Shown here piece after piece: positions 42,301 through 54,684 of a stretch of 64,000 nt of DNA. Made by a program: the position numbers and the translations under genes. The notes under the pieces are model-generated. The model had not been told where the DNA came from, did not search any database, and saw only the letters and a program-made list of their open reading frames with translations. Where the stretch lies: positions 1 to 64,000 of the forward strand of contig JBNGIQ010006064.1 in the NCBI GenBank assembly GCA_049999765.1, given 5' to 3'. Source of the stretch: Phaeoceros laevis. Taxonomy: Eukaryota; Anthocerotophyta; Anthocerotopsida; Notothyladales. Every line of letters begins with the position of its first letter. Position 1 is the stretch's first letter.

Positions 42301-45300
42301 CTCCTCAGCTTCTGCTAATTGTGCATTCAAAGCATCTCCAGCTTTTACAAAGCACAACTTTGCGTTCACAAATTGTTCTTCGTTGAACAGCTATCACACC
42401 AAAACTCATCACATTCAGGTACGCAGAGATCATCAAAATATGCATGACTGGCATAGGGTAGCTACTCCTGGCGCATATGAATGAAGCTCTTACTACGGGC
42501 AAACGTTTTTCACTCCTCAATCACAAGAAACGAAAAATTTACCTTCATTCCTCTCCTTGCCCACTCCTCCGGGCTGCTCTTACGAATCAAATCTCGTGCC
42601 AGCGAGTCATCCAGTATCTGGACGTGTACAATGTCTGCTGCTCTCCAATAATCCAGCATAGGCCCATGAGCAATTACGTCGTCATCATAGATCCAGAGCC
42701 TCTGCCGAGCTCGAGTTACAGCCACGTACAACTTCTTCAATTCATCACAAAGACTGATATGCTTCTCAGTCTCAAATGTGGGAAAGTGCCTTTTCTCATC
42801 CACACTGAGGCTACCTTGGAGTGAGCTGTAGAGAACCCTCCACTTTCTGTCCAATTTGGAGCCTGCGAAAAAATTGTACAGAAGAACATCCTGTAAAGGA
42901 TTGGAATCATTAGTGACATCATCAATCCCATGTGCTTGCAAGCCAAGCTGGTCAACAGAAAAGATTGTTACCTGGAACTCCAGACCCTTACACTCCTCCA
43001 GAGTAAGGACCAGGCAACGTTTCTTCAGCGTCTCTAGTCTGTTGAAGATGGCTAACCTCGTGCTTTCGTCTCGCACCACAATCGCTTGCTCTGCTCCAAA
43101 CTCACAGGCACCACCAACAATTTTCTCTTGATTGAAGAGGGCACTCATCAAGTCCTTGTTGCCTTCGAGCTCAAGAAAAAGTGGGGTTTCTCCACGTAGA
43201 AGGCTGGTTACTGGTTTCAGTCTGTCTATAGTTTGCGGAAAGAAATGGTATATCTGCTGCACAACACTGTTTGCAACCTCCAATATGCCCATATGGGTAC
43301 GAAAATTCCGGCTTAAGTAGTGCATGTCTGGTACACGAGAGACAGATTCCGATAGGTGCTTACCAGAATCGTGTGGCTCGATGGAGTGCCCCATTCCTGA
43401 TATGCTTTGGCCTAGAAATTGAACGTAGAAAACATTACGGATGTCCTCAAATCGAAATCCCACGCCCTTCATGATTGTCTGTGCAGTATCTCCTGCAAAC
43501 ATGAAGCCATCCTGCACATTGGGGCAAATATACTTGAGAAGCGAAATCTGTGCCTGTGTCAGGTCTTGAACTTCATCTATGTATACATAATCAAGGCATT
43601 GGCCCTGGAAGCCACCATGTTCCAATTCCATGTGCAAATGCATAACGAAATCAGCCAGGTCATAGTCGTTATAAACTCCCTTCATCTTCTCGTACTGCAA
43701 GTACAAGGAGTAAATCATCTCCCGCTGCTTCTCATCCAGCACTGATGTTTTGCTATGAGCCAGGGCCACGTAGTCCGGTCTCTCCAGGTGCCGTCTCTTC
43801 GATTTTAGGGCTGCCAGGCTGCCCTTGATACATGACATTATCTCAGTATAGACGAAAGACGCATCGAATCTCTTTGTGCACTGTTGGTTGAAGTGATTCC
43901 AGTAAGCACTGCAGAATCTTTCATAATCCACTTCAAGTCTGTGCCTCCTTTTTATATATTTCAGGCGGAAGTGTACATAATCTGGCTTCATTATATCAGG
44001 ACTGTGAAACAGTCTCTGCTCCTCAGGTGCACCAGCTTCAACAGGGGACTCCTCTGTCTGCTTGACGTTCCGCAGGGCAGTAGCCAGCAGTCTGTTTGAT
44101 CCAGATATATTACTCCCTCTGAAGGCTTTTTCTTCGGTAGAGAAGAATGGAATAGCTATACTCCCCTCGATCATGTTGAGCAGTTTGTTAAAAGTGAGTA
44201 CGAGAGGGAAGCTTTCTCCGGGCACATCCAAAAATGAGTTAGGGATGAACTCCAGCAATTTTTCTTCGCCATCATAGAAAAGCTGTAGCGCGTCCTCCTT
44301 TTCTGATGTGTTGTCGAGGCCTTCAGCCTCTGTACTTGCTTTCAGACACCTGTAGACGACCAAAGCATGAAACAGCTGGGCACCATATGTCACATTTTAG
44401 AAGCATTGATCATACTGTTTGCAACACCACTTATCTGCATACCTTTGTATCTTGCTGATATGATGCTTGATAGCAACGCAGAGCTTCGGGCTGCGGGTTA
44501 CTACAGCTTGTCTCAGAGCTCTGCTTTTTGCTTCTGCCTTCATGGCGTCCCCTTCTGATTCCTTTAGGAGGTCAACTGCTGTAGCACTTTCTTGGAAGCC
44601 ATTTTCCGCAAGCCAGGCATGCTGTTGCCTTTGAAGCAACTTAGTCGTGATTACAGTTGTCTTGCCTGTCCCTGACCTTCCCAAGATGAAGCTGCTGCAG
44701 GGGTATTGTATTATACGGGCTTCATCATCATTGACCTCAAATGGGAGCTCAAAGTCTGACCCATCAGATGCCGTGAGCAAGTGATGGGCAATGCCTGAGT
44801 TCAAGGCAAAAAATTTCATCAGAAGGATACTGTCATCGACGCTTGAATTCTCAAGCAACAACTCCTGCAGAGGACTTCCGGACTCTTCTTCTGGAGCCTT
44901 GAATCGGACGAAACCTGGGTCGTGCTTCCACTTTACTGGAGTAACAATGCTATTCCTGAGACATTGCACACCCATCAAAACCGTGACAAACTATTGAATG
45001 TAAGTACATCCGAGCAACGGTTATCAATAAATTCTAGCAAGAGCTTCAGGGACCAGCGGTCCGAAATACCTGTGGCTGCCGACTTGTCTGACTGTGCACC
45101 TTTTCACGTAAGCATCCGTGTAAGTGGCAAATCCAGCTTCAAGTCGGCCTAACATAATCTGGACTTTGTCTAGGGGGACAGCATCCCAGAACTTCAGCAC
45201 CTGCTTCACTTCTGGTGCAAATTGCACATCAACGCTCCAAATGAGGTATAAATCGCCCACACGGTATAGTTGTGGAATCTGTGTACTTGGACCAGTACTA

Positions 45301-48300
45301 GCGTGGCTCCGAGTATAGATCGGTCTTCTTGTATGGAGTCCCTTTGCCAACCTTAACATTGCCCCCATAATAAGTTGGCGCAAGTATTTCGATGTTGTCT
45401 TTCGTATGGTTGTGATCAGTTCGCTGCTGAATGTTACCTGTGCAAATGGCAAGACAAGCATCCGATTAGGAGGTCAAAAGATCTTCTAATAACATGCTAG
45501 CAAGTGGACTCGTGAGGGTGGCGTACGTAATCTATTACCTTCCACACCGTGTCACGAAAGAGATCAGATGATGCATCACAAAGATCTGCAAGTTCGTTCA
45601 GATTGTTCTTGATTTTCGTGATGATCTGTAGCATCCCCTCGTCTGGCTGTAAAAAACAACCTCTTTCCTGTGTGTCTTTTATTAATGTCCTCCACACCCC
45701 ATCTGTGGAGAGTGTTGTTGCATTCCCCAATATCCAGACGCAGTACCTATTACCAAACAAGTTCTCCCTCGGTTCAGAAAGTGTTTCTCAACCATGTGCA
45801 GAGCACAAAATTGGCTGAAACTAACCTTTCTCTGGTGAGTGCTACATTCAGGCGTTCATAGGCTGAGAGAAAGCCAATATTTCCCATGCGATTGGACCTG
45901 ACAGTCGAAAATATAATAACATCCTTTTCTCCTCCTTGAAACCCATCAACCGACTGGATTTCCACCATTATGTTCGAGAACTCCCTTGCACTGCCGTTGA
46001 TGTTCCTTGTCAGTGCTTCAACCTGCCCCTTGTATGGTGCTATGACTCCCAGGTCCAGGAATATGTTGTTCTCCTTGCACACTAAGCAAGAGTCAAACTA
46101 GGGACCATTGTATGTGCTCCTATATCTGCACCAAAAAGCTTGAGCAAAAAAGTTCTGGCAGAGACAGCATGGATGGGTTCATGGTGCATACCTTTGTTGA
46201 GCATGGAAATAAGATAAATAGCGATACCCACTTCGATTAGGTTAACCCAACTGCGCCCTCCAATGCCCCTTTGCTCTGAACCATCTCTGAGATTCAGGAA
46301 ACTGTAAGACTTCAGCCTAGTTAACTGGAAAGGCTTGTTGGAGTATTCTTGGGAGAGGACGTTTGGTCCATTCTTGAGATGACCATCGTAAAAGTGGTTG
46401 TTCGGGAAGTTGCTAATTTCTGGATGCATTCTATACTGAACATCCAGTAGTCTATTAGGATGTCCCAGCACGTGAAGTCGCTTGAAAAGGCTGCGACCAT
46501 ACTCCCAGTTCTTAGCCGCCTAACATGCCCATGCTAGCTTTATTAGAAACAAGTTAGTGGCTCTAGATACATTTTCATTCTTATCATAACGAGGATTGCC
46601 ACAGAACCGAAGCTGTACTGGAAATCAGATAAAAAGTACAGGCCTTACCTTACTGATGACGGTGGCTGGCAACTGCTTGTGATCTCCAATAAGTACCAGC
46701 TGTTGGAGCTTGGGCGAACGTAGCACAACCAAAGTTTCAGCTTCTAACAGCTGTGAGGCTTCGTCAACGATCAAGGTGTCGAATGGGCCTGATGTCTCGA
46801 CGCAGATGCGTCCTCCTGTGGCAACCGTGCTGAAAAGTACACTCGCGTGCACAAGCGACATTGTTTCCAAATCAGTTTGGGAAGGAAACTTGCCAGCAAA
46901 GATTTCGTATCCTGGACATGCATCTAGGATCTCCAAAAGCTGCCCTTTGACCTGAACGAACTCGTCAGGATTCAATATTTCCATGGTACCCCCATGTCTT
47001 GGCCCTGGATTGCAGACGCGACTGGCCGGCTCTGCCACTTCGCTGGAGAAAAGGAGACGGATTTGGTGGCTTAATATGCCTTCACTTCTGAAATACTGAA
47101 GAATCTGCTCGACGAGGTGTGACGCTTTAAGAAGAAGTGCCCTTGTTGCGGGATGCAGAAGATGGCTTGGCAAGTCCTGACACATGATAGCAGTGTTGGT
47201 GATAAAAGATGAAGAGAAATCCTTCATCCTGTTTGTCACATACATCTCAAAAGATTCTGGGTTGCCGGCGCCACCGGTATCGGCATCCTTGAAACATTGT
47301 TGGTATAGATCATACTCTTCTGGAGCATGTCTGATGAAGTGACGGATGGACTGAGCTGCGCTCCTGTAACCTGTGGAATTCGAAGGTGACAGCGCTCGCA
47401 TCAATCTGCGGACTCTTCCTGGTAAATAGATACTGTCCAGAAGCCCTTCTCCGGCGGAGGTTATTGCTCCGTCGTTTCCGATGAGAACCACATCTCCCAA
47501 GTGCAAGATCCTACTTGGCTGCTTCCCACGAATTCCAACCCCCGGGAAACACTCACCGAACTGTACAGGTCTCTGCTTCGGAGTCATCATCTGAGCAACA
47601 AATCTGGAAGCAACTTCGCAAATGGCCGTGTTGGTTGGTGCTGCCATGTGGATTCTGTAGTTCATGCTTCCCAGCACAGATAGCAATGATACAAGAAGCG
47701 AAGTCTTGCCAGTTCCTGGTGGACCTTGAATGAGCCTTATCCTGGGCCACTCGCTGTTGACAAGACCGGATACTGCACCCACAACTGCTTCAACCTGTGA
47801 GGTATTCATGCCTCTCACATCCTCACAATACTTCCAGACTGAAGGGATCGCTTCATAGCAGACTGAGTGCTTAGTGCCTTCACTCTGCAGTAGCATTGTA
47901 CCACACATGAGGTTTCAATTGATTCGCGACAAGAGATGGATGTACCAAGGCTCCAGCAACAGAGACGTACCTCACAGCCAAAGGCGGGCTCAACGATTTC
48001 CTGCAGTATTGGCACCTCCACTTCAGATTCTGAAGCACAAAGTTGCTCCAAAGTTGCCCAAATTCTCGATTTTGTTGCCAGATTGGTGATGCAGAGAACA
48101 TGCCAAACTCTCGCAGGGTCTTGCAGAGCACGATACGCGGGGCTAGTGTCTGGCTCATGGACAAGCACCTTCATGGAGAAGCCATCTGAGCTGCCAGTTT
48201 CCAAACCACTGGTGATGACCCCAATGGCGTGCAGATTTCCTCCTCTCCGCAGGTCATCCAGGTCCCGAGGCACTGTTGATGTAAGCAACACCAAATCACT

Positions 48301-48696
48301 GACCCTTGGCTTGTAATCTCCTCCTGTCGAACAATCGACCTCCAAGCTCTTGATTCCAGGGGGGGCATTTTTTCTGGTGCCACTTTCTTTCTCTCGCACC
48401 GTCACTTCAAATCGAGGTGCAGATGCAATGCCTTCAAGCTCCTGAAGTATCGTTGCTCGCGTTTCCTCTAACAGGGGCCAGCAAAAGCCCCCCAAGTACT
48501 CCCTCTGTGAGCAGAACGTGACATCAATTGTAGCTGCCTGTTTCACACCACGAACTTGTAAGCCTCGTTTCCTGTCACACGAGCAATTGGCAATTGAGGC
48601 AACTGATGTACGCATATTTACCTTGTCAGCGTGGAGCCTCTCGTTCTTGATGTCCTCCAAAGTCCAGCGAAGGATTTGGTGGACGAAAGACATCAT
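39400..48696 (-). CDS. Giant tandem-helicase protein: SEN1/UPF1-like SF1 helicase fused to UvrD/TRANK1-like helicase
   Basis: About ten exons encode roughly 2,770 residues. Start ATG 48696, first in frame; the N-terminal block YLGGFCWPLLEETRATI is the usual beginning of the plant family. First helicase: QGPPGTGKT (Walker A), LIVDEASQL (Walker B), GDHKQLPATV, LDVQYRMHPEISNFPNNHFY (about 46440), VDGFQGGEKDVIIFSTVRSN and RLNVALTRER (about 45850). Then YCVWILGNATTL and a linker (LYLIWSVDVQFAPEV). Second helicase: LGRSGTGKTT (about 44670), YVYIDEVQDLTQAQISLL, FMFAGDTAQTIM, YLSRNFRTHMGIL, LTLEECKGLEFQ and LYVAVTRARQRLWI. A helical, TPR-like tail follows (AGDCFLMGKHVTEAADSYKE), ending in a basic KKRRGRKRN. 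Exons 48696-47971, 47884-46649, 44350-42543, 42390-42156 and 42028-39400 have clear splice sites. Function is inferred: RNA or R-loop helicase activity by homology. A 100-N gap interrupts the last exon. It could be two adjacent genes, but continuous exons argue for one. Confidence 0.88.
40786..40885. other. Assembly gap (100 N) in the last helicase exon
   Basis: Exactly 100 N, conventional for a gap of unknown size. The coding frame upstream (ending EYWRKELLVT) and downstream (LTEGGYYGSPR) cannot be phased across it. Confidence 0.99.
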
Positions 48697-48933
48697 CTTC
48701 TTGAAAACGTTTGCAAGCCTTCTCAGCAATTGCCCGGGGCGCTTGCGCTTACCGCATTTCACCCGTGTCTAAGAAAATCCCGAGACACAGATTCGAGCGG
48801 GATTGAATGTTCGAACAGTCTCAGAGCTCAGAAATGCACAAATTGCAGCCTGTAGCAAGCTCAGATCTGCTAGCGCTCTGTCGCAAGGCTCAGCTTCAAC
48901 AACTGGGAGCAGTGGAGCGCAAGTCCTGTCTCG

Positions 48934-49289
48934 TCAGGCGGGATGGAGCGTAATGGTCGCGGCGTTTACTCTGGTTACTGGAATAAGGCTTACTCTGCCA
49001 CGCAGCGTAAGATCCTTACGCTGCACTTCGCACTAGTCTAGTCCTGCTTGTGTCATTTAATCAAGTAAAGAGGTTACAGACTATGCCCTTTATGTCATTT
49101 AATCAAGTAAATCAGGCGGGATGGAGCGTAATGGTCGCGGCGTTTACTCTGGTTACTGGAATAAGGCTTACTCTGCCACGCAGCGTAATATCCTTCCGCT
49201 GCACTTCGCACTAGTCTAGTCCTGCTTGTGTCAATTAATCAAGTAAAGAGGTTACGGACTATACCCTTTATGTCATTTAATCAAGTAAA
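48934..49289 (+). repeat. 178-bp tandem repeat, two copies
   Basis: The unit beginning 'tcaggcgggatggagcgtaa' starts at 48934 and 49112 and is nearly identical over its whole length; it contains a smaller repeat 'gtcatttaatcaagtaaa'. It lies just upstream of the giant helicase gene's start. Confidence 0.95.
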
Positions 49290-51783
49290 GGAGTTGCAGA
49301 CTGGACGGCTCCCGGTTGTCGCCTAAAATCCCTGGACGGGGGCTCCCAGTCGCCAGTCAAAATACCTGGCGGGTTGTTCAATTCCCGTGTGAGTTGGCTC
49401 AACACAATAATCATCCTATTAGTATTAGACTACTACTACTATGACCTATAGACTATACCCTTTGCAAGGGCATAGAGGGGTTCAAAAGGACTATCAAGCT
49501 TCCTGCTTCCACCTTAGAAGGCTTGCTATGCCCGCCAATGGCATAGGGACATACCAAGTCTGGACATTGCTTCTACCAGCAAACAATGTCCTCATGGTTC
49601 GATTTCCCATATTTATGCCGCCAAATATGATGCAGGGTACCTATTGCGTGTTGTGAAAACTTGCGAAATAGAAGTACCCGTGTGCATGCGAAATAAAGGT
49701 GATTGTTGGCAGGCTATGCCTGCAAGCTACACATTGTGTATGCGATGGTGTACTATGCACCCTTGAAAATAAAGGTGCCAGTGATTGTTGGCCGGCTATG
49801 CTTACAAGCCACACATTGTGTATGCCATGGCATATACACAAGGGTGCGCTTAGTGGCTATGATGCATGAGGGGCTTTTGGTATGGGATGGTAAGTGGTTA
49901 GAGGCCTTTTGTGGGACTGTATGAAGAAAATTCACTCATTCATGCCATGAAATAAATGACTAACTATAAGAATAGTGCTCGTATTATAATACTTGCGTTG
50001 TAACTTTGAACCATAAAGTTACAACCATAAGACTTGAAATTTGAGCACGAGACCATACTCATCTCATGTTAAGAACATGTATGAGATTGCAAGAGCACTT
50101 TATAATGATGCAAAGTTCTTATAAAATGTGCAACTTTAGTTCTTAAAAACACTTATGTGGATTCTATGAACGTATCCATAAATATTTGCAAGAAAAGTGT
50201 CACTTCAATTCCACTTGGGAGCTGGAGCACTCCAGATGAATGAATCCAAGACAGCCTCATAGGAAATATTTGGATGATAAAGCCCAAGACAGCCTCGTAG
50301 GAAACGTTTGGATGATGAATCTCGGTGTATCGCTTCCACGCTAGCTTATTACTCAACCTCCCTTGCCTCCCTCCATATTGTACCAAAAATTCCGGAGAGG
50401 GCATCAAGCTTCTATCCTTCCACATACCACCTTGTGTCTTCCTACAATCTATTGACCAAAGCCATCCAATGGGAGCAAAAGAACTACATTCTCCCTTGGC
50501 CCTAGCCGCTGGAGGCGCGATTTCCCTAGTTCTATCAAGTGGCAAGGGAACCCAGACAAGGAGGATCGGCGTCACGCTGCTAGAAGCTATTATAGGATCT
50601 GAATTGGATGCTGATGATAATTGCTCAGAATTCACTTGTTTCACCGCTATATATTTGGCTATTGGTTTGTACCAACTAAATTCGAAGGTGGTTGTGTTTT
50701 CCTTAAACGCTTGGAGCGCAATCAAGATTCAAATAGCTTGGGCATAGCGGACATGGTAAAGAGTAAAAGGTTAGGTACATAAGGTACACGCTCTTATATA
50801 GAGTGTAAATATATGCAAATTGTGTCTAATATGAAAATGCGCCGTGTTTCACAAAAAAAAAACTAAAATCCTGCACCAATTTGATGACAAGTCAAAATTG
50901 TGCCAACAAAATTGTGCCAACAAAACTGTATCGAATTTTGCAAGCAAAGAGAACATCGATTTGTCACGATTTTTCAATCTTACTGTAGATGGTGGAGTAG
51001 AGGGCTTAGTTTTTGCCTTCTTGAAGCCTTGAAGTTGTCAACCTCGATGAACTCTGGACATGCATGTATGCAAGTGGAGATGCAAGTTGTGCCCAGGACC
51101 TCTTCGTCTTTGCTGGTAGAATCCTTGTGTAAGACAGGTGGACAAATTTTCTAGTGTGTCCATGTATCTTTTTGGGTGCTCTTGCAAATTATGTCCGCAC
51201 TTTGAAGGAGATTCTAAACGATTTAGAACGTGGGTCCACGTACACTGCTTTAAACAGAGAATGACAAACAAGCCTGCTCCCTTGCACATATAGAATAGGA
51301 CGCTTCAAACGGAGAAGGACAAGCACACTCCCTTGAATGTATAGCATAGGATGAGGTGCAGGAACTCCTCGGTGCATGGAGCTCCAGAACTCCATGCCTT
51401 TCTCCTTCCTTTAAAAATAAATAAATAATCCATATCTCTATGCGGATCGGTGCCCACTGCCCAGGGTCGACCATTCCATACCGCTTCAAAACGATCGATA
51501 CGTTTAAACGTTCTGAGAAACGCACAACCCTCCGGCAGCGAACGATTAGTATGGTCGAAACCTCTTGAGAAACCCTTCCTATTACTTCGCGGCAAAATAC
51601 TTCGTCTGCGTGACGCTCGGACTCTATGGGAGGGACTACCTTGGCTTCATCTTCCTGTCCCTGCTCAACTCTGGAGTAGAATCTCCTTGAAGAAGATTCA
51701 TGTCGAGCACATTTCTCTCACAGTTACAAGAATTGGATCTACTTACATTCTCAGCCTGCTGGCAGCAAGGAAAACTCTAGGGT
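49290..51783. other. Intergenic, repeats, no supported gene
   Basis: An imperfect direct repeat around 'gtgattgttggc' and 'acacattgtgtatg' occurs at about 49700-49750 and 49790-49840. Frames at 50153-50747 are open on both strands but have no ATG near their upstream ends and no family motif. 'aggaaa.attggatgat'-type words recur at about 50255 and 50298. Confidence 0.45.
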
Positions 51784-52585
51784 TTAGATGCCTGCCTCTG
51801 CAGCTACTTCTTCCCTACTGCTAACTTTCTCCTGCTCAGAACCATCTTCTGGGGCCTTTGATGCTGAAGAGTCTCGCCCTACTTTCTCTTCGGCAGCTCG
51901 TCGTGCGGACTCTCCTGGTTTGCTTTTCAAATCTCCTGCCAGTTCCACCATCGTGTCACACAAAGGATCACTTTGCGCCATTGCAGGTTGCCCCACACCT
52001 CAAAAACCTCAAACCAGATCAGTCATGTTTCAGACAAGTTTTGTCCTTCGAACAAAAAACATTGGGCACAGGTACCTTGAGCGAGAGAGCCGGATCGTTT
52101 GATAGTGTCGTGCTCGTCAAATCCAATGGTCTCCCCTGAAACAGATAACGAGGAAGAATTCACCGCGGAGTAGTGTGTTCGGAGAAAATGTCGGCACTTG
52201 AGAATTCTGTCAACTAACGACCAGCCATGAAATGGCAGCCACCTATGGCATACCTTGAATTCGAGAGGATGTGGACTTGGTCGCCTCAAATCTCACTGCC
52301 GTGCCACTGGATGCGCACATCCTCAAATGGGGAAATAGTCTACCAGCTATCTTCAGGTGACTTGCTGTTGGGGCCGCCATCGCGTTGAGCCTTCTGAAAA
52401 CACAGATTGACTGATGCAGGTCACCGAAAGATGTTGCGAGTCCAAGTGTAAAGCCCTAGCCGAGAGTAGTGGCGCATGCCAAATGGCGCTGTTCGCTTCA
52501 GCCAAGTAGGACAATTTAAAAATGTGCTTTCCAACTGGTGAAGCATCTGTGGTCCAGATACTGCCGAGTCCTCGTGCTTCTCCAT
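51784..52585 (-). CDS. Possible small multi-exon gene of unknown function
   Basis: Minus-strand pieces bounded by good splice signals: MEKHEDSAVSGPQMLHQLES (ATG 52585), a segment ending RFEATKSTSSRIQ at a GTATGC donor (about 52255), ETIGFDEHDTIKRSGSLAQ ending at GTACCT (about 52075), and a last exon (MAQSDPLCDTMVELAGDLKS onwards) ending EEVAAEAGI at 51784. The tail is charged and low in hydrophobics. The pieces cannot be joined with confidence, and the plus strand is also open at 51788-52102. I do not recognise a family. Confidence 0.25.
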
Positions 52586-52704
52586 CACACACTAAGGTTT
52601 AGTGAAGCTAAAGTCGAAGGACGCTGTACGTCTTTGGGCACCAGGTCATCTTCAAGTAGGTTTCGAGGCGTGACCATAGCTGGATTTTCTATTGGGTTAG
52701 AGCA

Positions 52705-54443
52705 ATGTTGGTTCTGGTTTCTTCTACAATTGCTGTGGCTTGCTGCCAAGCTGCTGTCGGGGTGTCTTCCTCCTCCTACCGTTCTTCAAGTGCTTCTTTT
52801 GCCAATCCGGCTGCATTTTCTTCGAATCTCTGGAATGCATCTTCCAATGTATCGCTTGAATGGGACGGTGGTGAGACTTACTGGATGCCGCACGCCTTTC
52901 GAAGACCTCCACACACTTTATTGCCCAGAGATGAGAGGTGAGGCAAGTGCTGTTTGCAAGTCTGTGCATTACTGCATGCAGGTAGACCACCACGATTGAT
53001 GACTCTAATTGTGGCCCTTGGACGTTTTCAGGGATAAAACCCATACTGGTATATTTCGAAGGCTGGCGGGGGGCCCATACCAAGGTACAGTTGAAACTCA
53101 GGAAGACGTAGCAGCGCCTCCAGGCACCAGCAAACCCTCTCTGCAAGTTACTTATCTGGAGGTTTGTAAGCTCTCCATGTAAATTCAGTTCGACCTGTCT
53201 CATCGAGAATTTTAAGACAGAATTTAAGTTGAGGGCACTGTGCATGTGGCAGAACAACAGCTTCATTTGGGAAGTTGCAGGTGTAACGATCCTTGTTGAT
53301 CCAGTACTGGTGGGAACGCTGGATTTTGGTGTTCCCGTTCTCTACAGTGCAGAGAAGAAACGGCTAAAGAATTTGAAGGTAGAAACGTGCTTCCCGGATT
53401 TCATTGCCTGCCCTGCTGCTTCGTGGCTGAGCGTTCTTCCAGAGAACTGTCCTGGTTGCTTCTGCAGCTGGAAGACCTGCCACCGCTGGATTTAGTCCTC
53501 ATCACTCAGGGCTATGATGACCACTGCCACAAGAAAACTCTAGATCCTTTGTCCAAGTTGTTTCCTGACCTGAAGGTCATAGCTACTCCAAATGCAGAGC
53601 CAATCTTGAAAGAATTTTATCCGCAAGTACGTATAAACCACGGCAATCATGCATGTGTTTTGTGTGATGGTACAGTTTCTTTCTTCACAACACTTCTGGT
53701 ATTTCGCCAGGCCACCTATCTTGAGCCAGGTGACAGCACAACCTTGAAAGGGCCAAGTGGGGCAAAGTTGAAAATACGTGCATCACCTGGACCAGTGTTA
53801 GGACCCCCTTGGCAGCGACCTGAAAATGGGTGAGCTTTTGCGTTCAAACCTTACAGCAGTTGCTAGGTAGCTGCAACGTGAACCCCATTTCATGTTGTGT
53901 TCCCATTGTGCAGGTACTTCATTGAGGTGCAAAACCCCAAGTTCTCGTTGTACTACGAGCCTCATTGCATCACCGACATGTCTATTCTGCAGAATGAGCG
54001 AGTCGATGTGGTAGTGACCCCAGTGATCAAGCAAGTTTTGCCGGCGTACACACTGGTCTCGGGCATGGAAGATGCAGTAGAGTTGGTGAAGATCCTGAAA
54101 GCCAGGTAGCGTGCTAAAACAGTCATTTCCCCATCCACAGCATTCGTGCCCCATCTTGATTTCACACCATTTGCCCCTTCATCAGGTATGTTGTGACCAT
54201 GAAGAACGGCGATCTTGATGCTAAAGGACTCTTATCGATAGTTGTCAAGGAGATCGGCAGTTTGGACAAGTTCAAGGTAACCCCGTTCAGCGATTCCCGT
54301 TCACTCCTTTCCTGGTCATCGTAGACTACTTGAGGTATTATATGCCCCGTCGTTTGCCAATGCAGGATTTACTGGTGGAAAGTAACCTGACTGTGGAAGT
54401 GCTTGAACCTGAGCCCGGAATCCCATTACTTGTACCCGTCTAA
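52705..54443 (+). CDS. Metallo-beta-lactamase-fold protein with plastid-type leader
   Basis: Seven exons with consistent phase (52705-52870, 53221-53378, 53468-53626, 53711-53829, 53914-54105, 54186-54276, 54366-54443) give 320 residues. The first 50 or so (MLVLVSSTIAVACCQAAV, then Ser-rich SSSSYRSSSASFAN) look like a chloroplast transit peptide. The body follows the plant UlaG/MBL-like family: NSFIWEVAGVTILVDPVLVG (strand with the Asp), LVLITQGYDDHCHKKTLDPL (the modified HxHxDH site, here DDHCH), TPNAEPILKEFYP, GPVLGPPWQRPENG, LYYEPHC, VVVTPVIKQVLPAYTLVSG and MKNGDLDAKGLLS near the end. Such proteins are probably metal-dependent hydrolases of unknown substrate. Stop TAA 54441-54443 is 64 bp before a tRNA gene. 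Confidence 0.9.
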
Positions 54444-54507
54444 TAATAACGTTACTAATTTTTAAGAAATGGGTCAAATAGATATGATGTGCTGCAGTTG
54501 TCAACTG

Positions 54508-54591
54508 GCTAGCTTGCCCGAGTGGTCTAAGGGGGAAGACTTAAGATCTTCTGTACATCAGTACGCGTGGGTTCAAACCCCACAGCTAGCA
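54508..54591 (+). tRNA. tRNA-Leu (anticodon UAA)
   Basis: 84-nt class II tRNA without intron. The acceptor stem GCTAGCT (54508-54514) pairs with AGCTAGC (54584-54590), discriminator A 54591. Anticodon stem GAAGA/TCTTC encloses loop CTTAAGA with anticodon TAA at 54542-54544. The long variable arm 'gtacatcagtac' and T arm GTGGG-TTCAAAC-CCCAC complete the leucine-type fold. CCA is not encoded, as expected for a nuclear gene. Confidence 0.96.
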
Positions 54592-54684
54592 TCATCACTC
54601 CTCAATGTCCTCAATGATGATAGGGAGACTCTTTCCCTCCACGTGAAGGGTGGTGCTTGGTTTTGTTTCTTCAGCTTGCGAGCG

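Noticed and set aside
50153-50747. 190-codon minus and 140-codon plus open frames
   Set aside because: Both begin at non-ATG codons, overlap each other, and show no recognisable domain.
54469-54684. N-terminal extension of the Fic-like frame through the tRNA gene
   Set aside because: The frame is open by chance across tRNA-Leu; the ATG at 54685 after the tRNA is the sensible start.
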